Assembly (NCBI RefSeq): GCF_004363775.1
Contig: NZ_SNZE01000001.1
Span: forward strand, 196,741-260,740
Direction of reading: 5' to 3'
DNA from: Hydromonas duriensis
GTDB taxonomy: Bacteria; Pseudomonadota; Gammaproteobacteria; Burkholderiales; Burkholderiaceae
DNA: 64,000 nucleotides
Shown here: piece after piece, positions 10,314-20,099 of the stretch
How positions within the stretch are numbered: the first letter of the stretch is position 1
Layout of the letters: each line of letters starts with the position of its first letter
Position numbers and translations under genes: made by a program
The notes under the pieces: model-generated
Database searches by the model: none
What the model was told of the DNA's origin: nothing
What the model saw: only the letters and a program-made list of their open reading frames with translations

Positions 10314-10342
10314 TTGACAAAACAAGTTAAAACCCGTACAGT
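10314..10342 (+). promoter_or_regulatory. Putative sigma-70 promoter for the glyA leader
   Basis: TTGACA (10314-10319), 17-bp spacer, TACAGT (10337-10342). This is a perfect -35 with a fair -10 on a canonical spacing. It would start a transcript with about 260 untranslated bases before glyA. Confidence 0.6.
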
Positions 10343-10608
10343 GGTGCGTCTAATCAGGATGTGTAAAAGATTTTATTGGCACAATTTTCCCCGCTTAAAG
10401 CCACGGTTTACGCACATGGCACTATTTTGATGTTTTGGCATGTGGTGGGTTAAATGACGTGGCAATTTGTGTGGGCTGTTTAGTCAACATGTGAGACTAA
10501 CGCCAAACACGCCTCAATATGCGAGCACAATGCGAGGTCATTGTGTTTTTTAGTTTTTTCGGTAACGCATTTATATTGCATTGTATTTTTTCGACAAAGG
10601 ATGACATC
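10343..10608 (+). promoter_or_regulatory. Long glyA leader with internal intrinsic terminator
   Basis: There is no gene between tetR and glyA (350 bp). Downstream of the putative promoter the leader holds small hairpins (for example TTAGTC pairing with GACTAA near 10489-10500) and, at 10526-10551, a terminator: CACAATG, CGAGGT loop, CATTGTG, T6. CCTC at 10512-10515 can pair with GAGG at 10534-10537, which would overlap the terminator. The arrangement looks like an attenuator. No known riboswitch motif (glycine, THF, SAM) was recognised. Confidence 0.45.
10526..10551 (+). terminator. Terminator inside the glyA leader
   Basis: 7-bp stem (10526-10532 with 10539-10545), 6-nt loop, six T, and a second T run at 10554-10559. 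It lies 58 bases before the glyA ATG, so it either attenuates glyA or ends upstream transcription. Confidence 0.65.
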
Positions 10609-11856
10609 ATGTTTGATCGTACCAACAACAGTTTGGCTCATACGGATCCAGAATTACTGGCGGTTATTGAATTGGAAAATAAACGTCAACAAGATCACAT
10701 TGAGCTGATTGCCTCTGAGAACTACACCAGCCCAGCCGTGATGGAAGCGCAAGGTTCGCAATTGACCAATAAATACGCCGAAGGTTATCCAGGCAAGCGT
10801 TATTACGGTGGTTGTGAGCACGTGGACGTGGTTGAGCAAATGGCGATAGACCGTGTTAAACAATTATTTGGCGCAGAAGCTGCCAATGTGCAACCCAACT
10901 CAGGTTCACAAGCCAATCAAGGTGTGTTCTTTACCGTCTTGCAACCTGGTGATACCATCATGGGCATGAGCTTGGCTGAAGGTGGGCACTTGACGCATGG
11001 CATGAAACTCAATCAAAGTGGCAAATGGTTTAACGTTGTATCGTATGGTTTAGATGCCAATGAAGACATCGATTATGCCGAGATGGAAAAGCTCGCCCGC
11101 GAAACCAAGCCCAAACTCATTATTGCGGGTGCATCTGCATTTGCTTTGCGCATTGACTTTGAACGTTTCGCTAAAATTGCCAAAGAGGTGGGCGCATATT
11201 TCATGGTGGATATGGCGCATTATGCAGGTCTGATTGCAGCGGGCGTGTATCCCAACCCAGTCCCACATGCAGACTTTGTGACCACAACAACGCACAAATC
11301 TTTGCGTGGTCCTCGTGGGGGCGTGATTTTGATGAAAGCTGAACACGAAAAAGCCATCAACTCAGCGATTTTTCCTGGTATCCAAGGTGGTCCATTGATG
11401 CACGTCATTGCAGGTAAAGCGGTTGCGTTCAAAGAAGCGTTAAGCCCAGAATTTAAAACCTACCAAGAGCAAGTGGTGAAAAATGCAAAAGTATTGGCCG
11501 AGACGTTAGTCGCACGTGGTTTGCGCATTGTTTCAGGTCGTACCGAGTCACATGTGATGCTGGTTGACTTGCAACCTAAAAATTTGACGGGCAAAGAGGC
11601 GGAGCGCATTTTGGGCGAAGCGCACATGACTTGCAACAAAAACGCCATTCCAAATGACCCACAAACGCCGTTTGTCACCAGCGGCATTCGCATCGGCACG
11701 CCCGCGATGACGACACGAGGTTTTAAAGAGGTTGAAGCTGAAAAGGTTGCAAATTTGATTGCCGATGTGCTCGATAATCCAACCGATGAGTCTGTATTAG
11801 AGCGCGTACGTGCTGAAGTGAAAGTCTTGACAGATGCGTATCCCGTTTATAAATAA
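10609..11856 (+). CDS. glyA: Serine hydroxymethyltransferase
   Basis: 415 aa. PLP enzyme interconverting serine plus THF and glycine plus 5,10-methylene-THF, the main one-carbon source. It shows [15 protein letters not shown], and [14 protein letters not shown] with the PLP-binding Lys at 230. The ATG at 10609 follows aaagga; an upstream in-frame ATG at 10519 would place the leader terminator inside the gene and adds a non-homologous N-terminus, so it was rejected. In many relatives nrdR follows glyA; here a terminator follows. Confidence 0.97.
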   Translation: MFDRTNNSLAHTDPELLAVIELENKRQQDHIELIASENYTSPAVMEAQGSQLTNKYAEGYPGKRYYGGCEHVDVVEQMAIDRVKQLFGAEAANVQPNSGSQANQGVFFTVLQPGDTIMGMSLAEGGHLTHGMKLNQSGKWFNVVSYGLDANEDIDYAEMEKLARETKPKLIIAGASAFALRIDFERFAKIAKEVGAYFMVDMAHYAGLIAAGVYPNPVPHADFVTTTTHKSLRGPRGGVILMKAEHEKAINSAIFPGIQGGPLMHVIAGKAVAFKEALSPEFKTYQEQVVKNAKVLAETLVARGLRIVSGRTESHVMLVDLQPKNLTGKEAERILGEAHMTCNKNAIPNDPQTPFVTSGIRIGTPAMTTRGFKEVEAEKVANLIADVLDNPTDESVLERVRAEVKVLTDAYPVYK

Positions 11857-11881
11857 GGTGAATGGATAATACTGCTGCATA

Positions 11882-11910
11882 AAAAAAGACGGGATTAGCC
11901 CGTCTTTTTT
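11882..11910. terminator. Bidirectional intrinsic terminator after glyA
   Basis: Stem AAAAAAGACGGG (11882-11893) with CCCGTCTTTTTT (11899-11910), 5-nt loop. Located between glyA (plus) and the convergent O-antigen-ligase-like gene (minus). Confidence 0.9.
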
Positions 11911-11948
11911 ACGTAAAACATCAACAGTTGATGTGCTTTTTGTGGTGA

Positions 11949-13187
11949 TTAAGTATCAGTCTTCGATTCTTGGTTAGAGCGGATTGAATCATTGTTTTTA
12001 TAGTATGCAAAAAAGCAGACCAATGTAATCACTTCAATTAAGGTAATGCGCTGATGGGCAAGTTGAACTTGAGTAAGCCCAAAAGTAAGCCAGCAGATAC
12101 AGACCCCAAGTACCAGTAATTTTGGAGTTGGCGCTGCGCGGCGAGCCATGAACGCAGCGCCTAGGTAGAGCGCCAGTACGCTCATAAGCCCAATTATTCC
12201 TAGCTCGGACAGTAGTTGCAAATAGTCATTGTGGGCATGATAACCTAAAGCATACGATGGTACATTTAAGGCGTGTTGCTGACTACGGATTTCCTCTACG
12301 AGACGTTCTTTACCCACGCCTGCCATCGGATGTGCCTTAAATAAGGTCCAGCTGGCTTGCCATACTTCAGTACGAATTCCGATGGAGGTGTTTGTATTGC
12401 CTTGCTGGATGCTTTTTAAGTCCAACAACGTGTCGTTGACCCTAGATGCAACAGGTGCAATGTACAAAGATGCAACAAGCGCACAGATAATCACAGAGCA
12501 GGTGACAAAGAGTGTTTTTGGTTTGAATTTGACTTGTAAAACGTTGAGTGAAGCCAATGCTAAAAAGGGCACTGCAATTAAAGGCCCGCGACTGCTAGAT
12601 AGCACGCAAGCAATTAAGCCTAAACCAGCTGCTAAAATAATCAAAGCTTTGGCGAGTAGTATTTTTTGTTCATCGAAGTGTTTTGGAATGAATTTCAATA
12701 ATAAAAGCGTATAAAAGCTGAACAGAATACTGATTTCACCAAAAGTAATTGGGTTGATGGCTCCAGAGGCACGCGCCTCATTTTCTCGGAACACCTCGTG
12801 TAAAGCAGTTGCACCGAAACACACGCATGCAATTAAAGCCCCTACTAAAAAATACTGCGGTGCAATTTTTCTGGCTCGAAAAAAGAGATAAACAGGAACA
12901 CACAAAAGAAAACGAGACAGTGTGTCAAACTCATTGAGTTCAACCGAGCCTTGTTGTAATAAGCTGATTGCAGACACTAAAGGATACAGACACAAAGCAC
13001 CGATGAATAAGCGATCTTGTTTATCCAGATGTTTAGTATTAGAACAAACAGTGCCTAAAGAGATAAGCAAACATAAAATCATCATTCCATCAAATAATCG
13101 AGGGATTGCGTTAATAGAAGCCACGCCAATCAGTAAGGCGCAACTAAAAATTCGCTCAGACCATGAGGATGAAGTTACAGAATACAT
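11949..13187 (-). CDS. O-antigen ligase / polymerase-like membrane protein (Wzy_C family)
   Basis: 412 aa polytopic inner-membrane protein with about 10-12 helices. The Wzy_C/WaaL features are SSSRGP (near 210), the periplasmic-loop GIRTEVWQASWTLFKAHP..GVG, and HAHNDYLQLLSELGIIG. Such proteins join O-antigen to lipid A-core, polymerise O-units, or glycosylate pilin; sequence alone does not separate these. The ATG at 13187 has aggaaa eight bases upstream; another in-frame ATG at 13211 has none. There are no glycosyltransferase neighbours, although a dTDP-rhamnose cassette lies 15 kb away. Confidence 0.82.
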   Translation of the reverse strand: MYSVTSSSWSERIFSCALLIGVASINAIPRLFDGMMILCLLISLGTVCSNTKHLDKQDRLFIGALCLYPLVSAISLLQQGSVELNEFDTLSRFLLCVPVYLFFRARKIAPQYFLVGALIACVCFGATALHEVFRENEARASGAINPITFGEISILFSFYTLLLLKFIPKHFDEQKILLAKALIILAAGLGLIACVLSSSRGPLIAVPFLALASLNVLQVKFKPKTLFVTCSVIICALVASLYIAPVASRVNDTLLDLKSIQQGNTNTSIGIRTEVWQASWTLFKAHPMAGVGKERLVEEIRSQQHALNVPSYALGYHAHNDYLQLLSELGIIGLMSVLALYLGAAFMARRAAPTPKLLVLGVCICWLTFGLTQVQLAHQRITLIEVITLVCFFAYYKNNDSIRSNQESKTDT

Positions 13188-13594
13188 AAAATAATTTCCT
13201 GTGTTGTACACTGTTTGTACATTGAAACAAAGTTAAAAAAACTCACATAAAGTAGCACATTTGTATTTTGTATTTTATTTTTTATGTAAGACTTGGCATC
13301 ATACTCTAAACCCGTGCTTTTTCAACGTTCAAGCATGTTTTTTAATCACGTCTTTCATGGACATGATATTCATTTATACAGTAAGTGAGTAGGTGTAAAA
13401 ATTTAAGTCGATGAGAGTCAATTGTATTCGCATCCCCTGAGTGATGAACATAAATTGGAGTGGTTTGAATATGTTCTCGGCTTGCGCCGAATAGGGGTTG
13501 GTAATAAAAATAAAGACTTTTTGATGATTGGCGTTTGACCCAGCGGCTTAGTTCGTGAACAATAGACGTCTAATTCAACCTCACTGGGGGCAAT
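13188..13594. other. Gene-free spacer between the ligase-like gene and sugE
   Basis: About 400 AT-rich bases with low-complexity T tracts (around 13258-13285) and a small hairpin CGGC-TTGC-GCCG near 13478. It must hold the divergent promoters. No RNA gene or guanidine riboswitch motif was recognised. Confidence 0.5.
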
Positions 13595-13912
13595 ATGGCG
13601 TGGGTATGTTTATTTATAGCGGGTTTGTTTGAGGTCGGTTGGGTGGTTGGATTAAAATACACCGAAGGTTTCACCCATTTTATACCGTCAGTCCTCACGA
13701 TTGGAGCAATGATAGTTAGTTTATGGCTGCTTGAAATCGCCATGCGCACGTTACCGATGGGCACCGCGTATACGGTCTGGGGTGGCGTTGGTTCTGTGGG
13801 CACTGTTGCGGTCGGTATTTGGCTCTTTAATGAGCCCGCTGATTGGATACGACTGTTTTGTGTGGGCTTGATTATTGTTGGGGTGATTGGTTTGCAGTGG
13901 GTGACGCACTGA
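13595..13912 (+). CDS. sugE: SMR-family guanidinium exporter Gdx (SugE)
   Basis: 105 aa with four membrane helices, typical for small multidrug resistance proteins. Glu13 in LFEVGWVVGLKY is the conserved proton/substrate carboxylate. The GLKYTEGF and PMGTAYTVWGGVGSVGT motifs match the Gdx/SugE subgroup, which exports guanidinium in exchange for protons and acts as a dimer. A gggg-containing ribosome site precedes the ATG. It stands alone; no urea-carboxylase genes and no recognisable guanidine riboswitch are adjacent. Confidence 0.9.
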   Translation: MAWVCLFIAGLFEVGWVVGLKYTEGFTHFIPSVLTIGAMIVSLWLLEIAMRTLPMGTAYTVWGGVGSVGTVAVGIWLFNEPADWIRLFCVGLIIVGVIGLQWVTH

Positions 13913-14017
13913 TTTATAAACTATAGTCTACGTTTAGACTGACATCTGTGAACGGTGGCGTTTAAATGTAAGATGTTGGCTATTTGGTTAAGGCGAGTTC
14001 CATTTCACCGTGCTTTA

Positions 14018-14045
14018 GGTGTAAGTGATTGTGGTGTAAGTGATT
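14018..14045 (+). repeat. Tandem 13-bp repeat upstream of plsC
   Basis: GGTGTAAGTGATT at 14018-14030 and again at 14033-14045, separated by GT (15-bp period), 41 bases before the acyltransferase start. It could be two regulator half-sites or a slippage product. Confidence 0.75.
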
Positions 14046-14085
14046 TAAAACTCTAAAACAATTAATTTGATAAGGGTGGCGTTTT

Positions 14086-14808
14086 ATGGCGATGATTCGA
14101 TCGGCTATTTTTATTGTATGTGTCGTCTTGTGGACGATTCCATTTTCAATGTTATGTATGTTAACGGCGGTATTGCCGTACCGCTATCGATATGCGTTTA
14201 CGTCGATTTGGAACCGAGTGACGATTTTTGCGGCGCGTTGGATTCTTGGTATTCGTTATGAAGTCCGCGGGATGGATAACCTCCCACCGAAAGGCTCGGG
14301 GGCTGTGGTCTTGTCGAAACACCAGTCTGCTTGGGAAACCATTTTTTTATTGTATGCGCTTGGTAATCCGCTCTGTTTTGTGTTTAAGCGAGAATTGTTG
14401 TGGGTGCCTTTTTTTGGTTGGGGTTTGGGTTTATTGCGCATGGTAGCCATTGACCGCAGTTCAGGTGTGGATGCGTTTGAACAGACTGTGACACAAGCGC
14501 GAGTACGCTTATCCGATGGTGTGTGGATGATTATGTTTCCTGAAGGCACTCGCATCATGCCAGGTGCGTCGAGTAAATTCAAAACTGGCGGCGCGCGCTT
14601 GGCAACGGCATTAGAAGCACCCATTATTCCAATTGCGCATAATGCAGGGGAATGTTGGCCTAAAAAGCCATGGGTCAAGCGTGCAGGCAAAGTGACGGTT
14701 TCAATTGGACCGATGATTCATTCTAAAGGTCGTGAGGTGATTGATGTTCATAACGAGATGGTGACGTGGATTCAAACCGAAATGAAACGCTTGCCGAAAG
14801 CGTGCTAA
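14086..14808 (+). CDS. plsC: 1-acyl-sn-glycerol-3-phosphate acyltransferase (PlsC family)
   Basis: 240 aa. It transfers an acyl chain to lysophosphatidic acid (phospholipid synthesis at the inner membrane). An N-terminal membrane helix spans about 5-30; the catalytic KHQSAWET motif (His79, Glu84, an HX4E variant of HX4D) and FPEGTR (151-156) are both present. The HX4E form is common in this betaproteobacterial subgroup. The M48/YgjP gene follows after 52 bases, an arrangement seen in related genomes. Confidence 0.92.
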   Translation: MAMIRSAIFIVCVVLWTIPFSMLCMLTAVLPYRYRYAFTSIWNRVTIFAARWILGIRYEVRGMDNLPPKGSGAVVLSKHQSAWETIFLLYALGNPLCFVFKRELLWVPFFGWGLGLLRMVAIDRSSGVDAFEQTVTQARVRLSDGVWMIMFPEGTRIMPGASSKFKTGGARLATALEAPIIPIAHNAGECWPKKPWVKRAGKVTVSIGPMIHSKGREVIDVHNEMVTWIQTEMKRLPKAC

Positions 14809-14860
14809 CGTGTTGTTTTATTTGTTTAAAGATGTGTGCAAAATTCCATAGGAGAAATGT

Positions 14861-15790
14861 TTGAGTCGCTTGCGTCAGTGGTTGAACCAGTTGCAATTAT
14901 CCCTGTTTGGCGATGATGAGCATACTTCGCCATCTCAACCCAAGCCTTTAAATCAAACACGATTGGTAAAACCATCGCCTCGCCCATCTCCAACATTTCC
15001 AACATCCCCCACGCAACCGCTTGCCAAAAAGCCCAGTCAACCTGCGGCGCGTCCAGCCAACGTGCGCGTGGCGCAGTTGGGCTCTCATCAAGTTCCCTAT
15101 ACGATTGAACGTGTGCGCCGCCGCACGGTTGGCTTATTGGTTGATGGTTCGGGTTTACGGGTGCGCGCCAGCCACGCCGTGACACTGGCTGACATTGAAC
15201 GGATTGTACAAGGCAAAGCCGATTGGATACTGCGCAACTTGCACAAAATGCAGAATGCTGCACCAGCTCGTAGCTTTGTGCCTGATTTAAATGTCAATGA
15301 AGGGGATGTGTTACCCATTCTGGGTCGTCAAGTACAAGTTCGTTGGTCAACGCAGGCTGCGAAAAAAATAGATGCAGACCAGTGGTGCGCCCAACAGTTG
15401 ACAGCAGAACACCCCATCCTAGAACTGCCCGATGTTGTACCTGCAAAACGCGAACAAACCGTCGTCGACGCGTTGACCGCTATTGTATTGGCGTATCTGT
15501 GCCAGCAGGCTCGGCACTATGCACAGACGCATCACCTGCGCTATCGCGTCATTGTGCTGTCCAATGCGAAAACGCTATGGGGTACGTGCCGCAGCGACGG
15601 TACATTGCGCTTGAATTGGCGACTGGTGTTTTTAGATACCACACTTGTGGATTATGTATTAGCACATGAGTTATCACATACGGTGCACATGAATCACAGC
15701 CGATTGTTTTGGCATCAAGTGGCTCAACTGTGCCCTGATTATAAAGAACGAGTGAAACGGCTTAAGCAATACAATCTGCGTGCGGTTTGA
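14861..15790 (+). CDS. YgjP-like metallopeptidase (SprT/M48-type, DUF45)
   Basis: 309 aa. The N-terminal ~65 residues are Pro/Ser-rich and disordered. The C-terminal half is a YgjP/DUF45 domain: NAKTLWGTCRSDGTLRLNWRLV followed by the zinc motif HELSH (269-273) and further His at 276 and 279. The physiological substrate of this family is not established. The start is TTG at 14861, chosen because ggag (14851-14854) lies 6 bases upstream; the ATG at 14857 is out of frame and encodes only 19 codons. Confidence 0.85.
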   Translation: MSRLRQWLNQLQLSLFGDDEHTSPSQPKPLNQTRLVKPSPRPSPTFPTSPTQPLAKKPSQPAARPANVRVAQLGSHQVPYTIERVRRRTVGLLVDGSGLRVRASHAVTLADIERIVQGKADWILRNLHKMQNAAPARSFVPDLNVNEGDVLPILGRQVQVRWSTQAAKKIDADQWCAQQLTAEHPILELPDVVPAKREQTVVDALTAIVLAYLCQQARHYAQTHHLRYRVIVLSNAKTLWGTCRSDGTLRLNWRLVFLDTTLVDYVLAHELSHTVHMNHSRLFWHQVAQLCPDYKERVKRLKQYNLRAV

Positions 15791-15926
15791 AGCAAGCGCA
15801 GGAATCATATGCTTTAAACAATATTTACAAAATTATTTTGGGCGTTCGCTTGGTCATCCCGTTTGCCATTATTTGAAGCAAAAAGGAAGTTATTTAGCTT
15901 ACATTACTGTTTTTATGGGAGCTTTA

Positions 15927-17465
15927 ATGAGCAATTTAATACAGAAATCTGGTGGCTTGTATGTTTTTTTGCAACAAAGCATTAGTGACAATGAGGTGAC
16001 CAGCAGTGCTTCATACGAACAACTTTTTAATGACCTTAGAAAAAAATGGAGAAGGTATGACAAAATTTCATTATCTAAATGTCTTCTTGAGTATATTTAT
16101 CAGACTAAAAATGCGCGAAAAGATATCAGCATGACTTTTGTGACAGCAACATTATTGCTATGGGTCATATCGGATACTTATAAACAAAAAGATATCCAAC
16201 CCGTCACATCTGATAAAGCTTTGAAACTTCAGAATGCTCTTTGGCTCTTAAATTCACACACATCAATAAAAACGTTGCAGCACAAAAATATAGCCTTGCT
16301 TTTACGTAATATGATTTTTCAGCAGCATACTTTGCAGTTTGACTTGATTAGAACAAATTTTGCAAGGCAATGGATTATTTTTAGTGGGCTGGATGTTTCG
16401 AGTAATCTTCGTAATAGTTTTGAAGAAAAAACAGGGTTGAGCGTGGAGGACAGTTTGCTCGTTGTTTTGTTTTTTTCTTTGGTTTCTAAAATGTTGGAAA
16501 AAAACTTTAATCAATGTCACAGTGTAATAATGCAGCTAATCAATCAACACGAAAATTTATTTTCAACTATGTTTGCTTTTAGAGATAATAAGCTTCACTC
16601 TAAAATTGTAGTCCCAGATAAGCCTTCTGCGATTTATGCGCCAACGCCATTTGTCAAATATCCTTTGGTTGAAATTCAAGGTATTCCTTTTGTGGTTCAT
16701 CCTCAATTGGCATTTCGAACTGCTGAAATGTTTGGTTATCGTACAGTTCATGAGCATGTTTCAAGTGAGTGGCAAAATTTAACCAAATTAATTGAGGGTT
16801 ATGCCAACGACAGAGCAAAACAAGTGTTCAGTGATAATGCACGTGTAGACTCGAAAGTGCGGGATTTAATGGGAGGTGGTGCAGCTGAAAACTGTGATCA
16901 GGTTATATTGTTAGATGATTGCATTTTATTGGTTGAGATTAAATCTAGGCATGTTAGAGAAGATAAGCAAGTTTCAGTCAATGAAACTCATTTAGAAGGT
17001 GTTTTTAATGATATTGTCTTAAAAAGCCATAATCAACTTTTTGAAACACATCAAGCATTGCAGTCTAATAAGGTAATCACGCCAAGTAAAAAAGTATATT
17101 GGTTTATTGTGACAAACGATGAGTATAACTTTGCTAATGGAGGGCTTTTTAATGAATTTTACCCTCAATTAAAACAAAAACGAGCAAGCTTAGGTCGCTC
17201 GCCAGCAGGAGTTTTCGTTCTAACTTTGGACGAGTATGATATTTTAATCGATGCTCATCACGCTAACAAAATTGACTTGAAGACTTTTTTGTCAGAACTC
17301 TGCTTAAAGACTGAAAGTTTAAGTGCTGATTCTAGATTTAGCATCTTAGAATATGGAGACGAGGATTTAAAAAATCACTATCCAGAGCATTTGAAGTCAA
17401 ATTTTAAAGAAGCATGGGGTAGAATGCATTCGTGGATGAAAGATTTTTTGCCAAGTGCATCCTGA
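15927..17465 (+). CDS. Orphan protein with a PD-(D/E)XK-like nuclease signature
   Basis: 512 aa, not assigned to a named family. About 300 N-terminal residues look helical and carry no motif I recognise. The C-terminal part contains AENCDQVILLDDCILLVEIKSRH, giving Glu321, Asp324, Glu337 and Lys339: the D-X(n)-E-X-K core on two beta strands typical of PD-(D/E)XK nucleases and NERD-like domains. The region is visibly more AT-rich than its neighbours, suggesting acquisition. ATG at 15927 was chosen for gggag five bases upstream; the frame is open back to 15780 but that part overlaps the preceding gene. No partner gene is adjacent. A role in DNA restriction or phage defence is only a guess. Confidence 0.6.
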   Translation: MSNLIQKSGGLYVFLQQSISDNEVTSSASYEQLFNDLRKKWRRYDKISLSKCLLEYIYQTKNARKDISMTFVTATLLLWVISDTYKQKDIQPVTSDKALKLQNALWLLNSHTSIKTLQHKNIALLLRNMIFQQHTLQFDLIRTNFARQWIIFSGLDVSSNLRNSFEEKTGLSVEDSLLVVLFFSLVSKMLEKNFNQCHSVIMQLINQHENLFSTMFAFRDNKLHSKIVVPDKPSAIYAPTPFVKYPLVEIQGIPFVVHPQLAFRTAEMFGYRTVHEHVSSEWQNLTKLIEGYANDRAKQVFSDNARVDSKVRDLMGGGAAENCDQVILLDDCILLVEIKSRHVREDKQVSVNETHLEGVFNDIVLKSHNQLFETHQALQSNKVITPSKKVYWFIVTNDEYNFANGGLFNEFYPQLKQKRASLGRSPAGVFVLTLDEYDILIDAHHANKIDLKTFLSELCLKTESLSADSRFSILEYGDEDLKNHYPEHLKSNFKEAWGRMHSWMKDFLPSAS

Positions 17466-17514
17466 ATTATTTACTTTGTTTTGTATATCAGTGTATTCAT
17501 CATTCAAGTCTTTT

Positions 17515-18141
17515 TCAAAACCCTTTCGGTACTTCCCACTTCAATTTGATGCTTATCAGGCGCAAAAACACAATGACGCCGCTGGCAATCAATAAACTGA
17601 GCACGTCGTTCGCATGGAGATGTCGCAAGCCGATGTATATCCATGAGCCTGCAAATGCACACGACGCGTAGGGGCTGCTGTCGGTTAAGAGCAAAGGCGT
17701 ATCGCCGCACAAAATATCTCGAATCACGCCGCCAAAGGCTGCGCCAATCATGCCCAGCATAGAGGCAACGAAATAGGGCATGCCTGCTTCTAGGGCAACG
17801 GCGGTGCTGGTAATGGTGAATAGCCCCAAGCCCATGGCATCAGCGACCAACATGGCGCGTCGCGAAAACACACGGTGCGTGAAGTCCATCAGCGTTCCAC
17901 CGAGCAGTGAGCAAATAAAAATAGCAATCACATAATTTTGGTGTTCGACCCAATAAAAAGGGCGGCGATCGAGCAGAATATCTCGTAATGTTCCACCGCC
18001 GAAAGCCGTGACAAAGCCAATGATGAACACGCCAATCGCATCAAACTTACGCTGTTGAGCGCGGATGAAGCCCGAAATGCAAAAGGCAATGATGCCAATG
18101 GCTTCTATGAATGGAATCAGTTTGATGACGGTTGGAAACAT
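17515..18141 (-). CDS. Trimeric intracellular cation (TRIC) channel family protein (YicG/UPF0126)
   Basis: 208 aa with about seven membrane helices in two repeats. Both repeats carry the glycine-rich family motif: FVTAFGGGTLRDILLDR and MIGAAFGGVIRDILCGD. Prokaryotic TRIC proteins form trimeric potassium-permeable channels; the role in bacteria is unclear. It is downstream of the Smr gene on the same strand with a 39-base gap, so the two are probably co-transcribed. Confidence 0.9.
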   Translation of the reverse strand: MFPTVIKLIPFIEAIGIIAFCISGFIRAQQRKFDAIGVFIIGFVTAFGGGTLRDILLDRRPFYWVEHQNYVIAIFICSLLGGTLMDFTHRVFSRRAMLVADAMGLGLFTITSTAVALEAGMPYFVASMLGMIGAAFGGVIRDILCGDTPLLLTDSSPYASCAFAGSWIYIGLRHLHANDVLSLLIASGVIVFLRLISIKLKWEVPKGF

Positions 18142-18180
18142 GCTTTGCTCAGTTGTTAGGGTTAAAAGTGGGTGTTTTAA

Positions 18181-18840
18181 TTATGAGGATGCGGTGGCGG
18201 ACTCGTGTCGATGCAGTAAAACCAACACGGCACCGTGTCCGCCCATTGCGGCGGGAGCAGGGCAAAAGGCCAAAACATTGTTGTTTTGCACCAGCCAATT
18301 GCGCACATTTTGTTTGAGCACGGCATGCCCCGTTTTTGAGCCGAAACCTTGACCGTGGATGATGGATATCACGCGTGCGCCTTCGTTTATTGCCCGATAT
18401 AAAAAGGCATTGGTGGCGATGCGGGCTTCTTCGCTGGTTTGACCGTGCAAATCCATGCGTAAATCAATGACCCAATCGCCACGTTGGAGTTTTCTCAGTA
18501 ATGCTTCGGGAACGCCTTTGCGCAGGTAAGTGCCCATCTCATCATTGAGAAGATGTTGCGCATCAAAGCCATCGGATAACTTGTCTTTTGCCTGTTTTTT
18601 TTGCGGGGCGACTCGCTTGATGTCGGGCAGTTTGAATTCAGGCGCAGGATGAATGTAGCGTTGCTTGTCTTTGAGCGGGGTGACTTGTTTGACCGCCGTT
18701 TTAAACTCATTTTCCATGCGCGACTGCGCCGCCGCTTGAGCTTTTTGCGCCAATTGTTCTGCTTCGCGTTGTTTAGCTTCTTGCTTGAGTGCTTTTTGTA
18801 AGGCGTTTAAATCTGTAAGTCCGTAGGATTTGGCTTTCAT
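18181..18840 (-). CDS. Smr-domain protein (SmrA-like, MutS2 C-terminal type)
   Basis: 219 aa. The N-terminal part to about 75 is Ala/Gln/Lys-rich and helical. The C-terminal Smr domain starts near DLRMDLHGQTSEEARIATNAFL and includes VISIIHGQGFGSKTGHAVLK. Smr domains are nucleases acting on DNA or RNA; the exact target in this subfamily is not known. The ATG at 18840 was preferred to a TTG at 18855 because the latter lies inside the trxB terminator. The product would be about 219-224 aa either way. Confidence 0.85.
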   Translation of the reverse strand: MKAKSYGLTDLNALQKALKQEAKQREAEQLAQKAQAAAQSRMENEFKTAVKQVTPLKDKQRYIHPAPEFKLPDIKRVAPQKKQAKDKLSDGFDAQHLLNDEMGTYLRKGVPEALLRKLQRGDWVIDLRMDLHGQTSEEARIATNAFLYRAINEGARVISIIHGQGFGSKTGHAVLKQNVRNWLVQNNNVLAFCPAPAAMGGHGAVLVLLHRHESATASS

Positions 18841-18853
18841 GTGGGTGTCAGTC

Positions 18854-18880
18854 AAAAATTCCCGCCGAGGCGGGAATTAA
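18854..18880 (-). terminator. Intrinsic terminator of trxB
   Basis: Perfect 9-bp stem (18857-18865 with 18870-18878), CGAG loop on the plus strand, five T on the minus strand. It lies 75 bases past the trxB stop and directly against the start of the Smr gene. Confidence 0.88.
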
Positions 18881-18953
18881 ATGTTCAAAAAAGACTAAAA
18901 AGGTTCAATGCGGTTGATGAAGCTGTCTTATGAAACTGTCATTGAAGTCAATT

Positions 18954-19916
<963 letters not shown>

Positions 19917-20020
19917 TTATCCTTGTTAAACTGAATTGAACTGAAAATACCCGAGTGCTGTGTGAAAAACGACATCTTTTCGGTGTTACGGGGAAGACAT
20001 TCGCTTCACCGTACATTAAG

Positions 20021-20067
20021 TGGGCGTTTTTATTCGGAAGAACACACTTTCCTGATAAAAACGCCTA
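20021..20067. repeat. Long inverted repeat upstream of trxB
   Basis: GGCGTTTTTAT (20023-20033) and its exact complement ATAAAAACGCC (20055-20065), with an inner GGAAG/CTTTCC pairing that extends the hairpin. It is not followed by a T tract on the plus strand, so it is not a simple terminator. It lies in the trxB/spermidine-synthase-like divergent region (324 bp without genes). Confidence 0.8.
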
Positions 20068-20069
20068 AA

Positions 20070-20099
20070 AAATCAGACGGTTAAATCATGGTCTGATTT
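20070..20099 (-). terminator. Hairpin with T tract (minus strand) upstream of trxB
   Basis: Perfect 9-bp stem AAATCAGAC (20070-20078) / GTCTGATTT (20091-20099), 12-nt loop; on the minus strand it is followed by a run of T. It has the form of an intrinsic terminator pointing towards trxB, although no minus-strand gene lies upstream. It may belong to a leader or a small RNA. Confidence 0.5.

Noticed and set aside
10343..10608. Glycine or THF riboswitch before glyA
   Set aside because: None of the conserved core sequences of these classes is present; kept only as an unassigned attenuator.
10519..10608. Upstream ATG extending GlyA by 30 residues
   Set aside because: The extension is not homologous and contains the terminator; the ATG at 10609 has a good ribosome site.
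13300..13594. Guanidine-II (mini-ykkC) riboswitch before sugE
   Set aside because: TAG-ACGT-CTA near 13567 resembles one small hairpin, but the loop is ACGT not ACGR and no second matching hairpin is present.
15780..15926. N-terminal extension of the orphan PD-(D/E)XK gene
   Set aside because: It overlaps the end of the YgjP-like gene; the ATG at 15927 has gggag at correct spacing.
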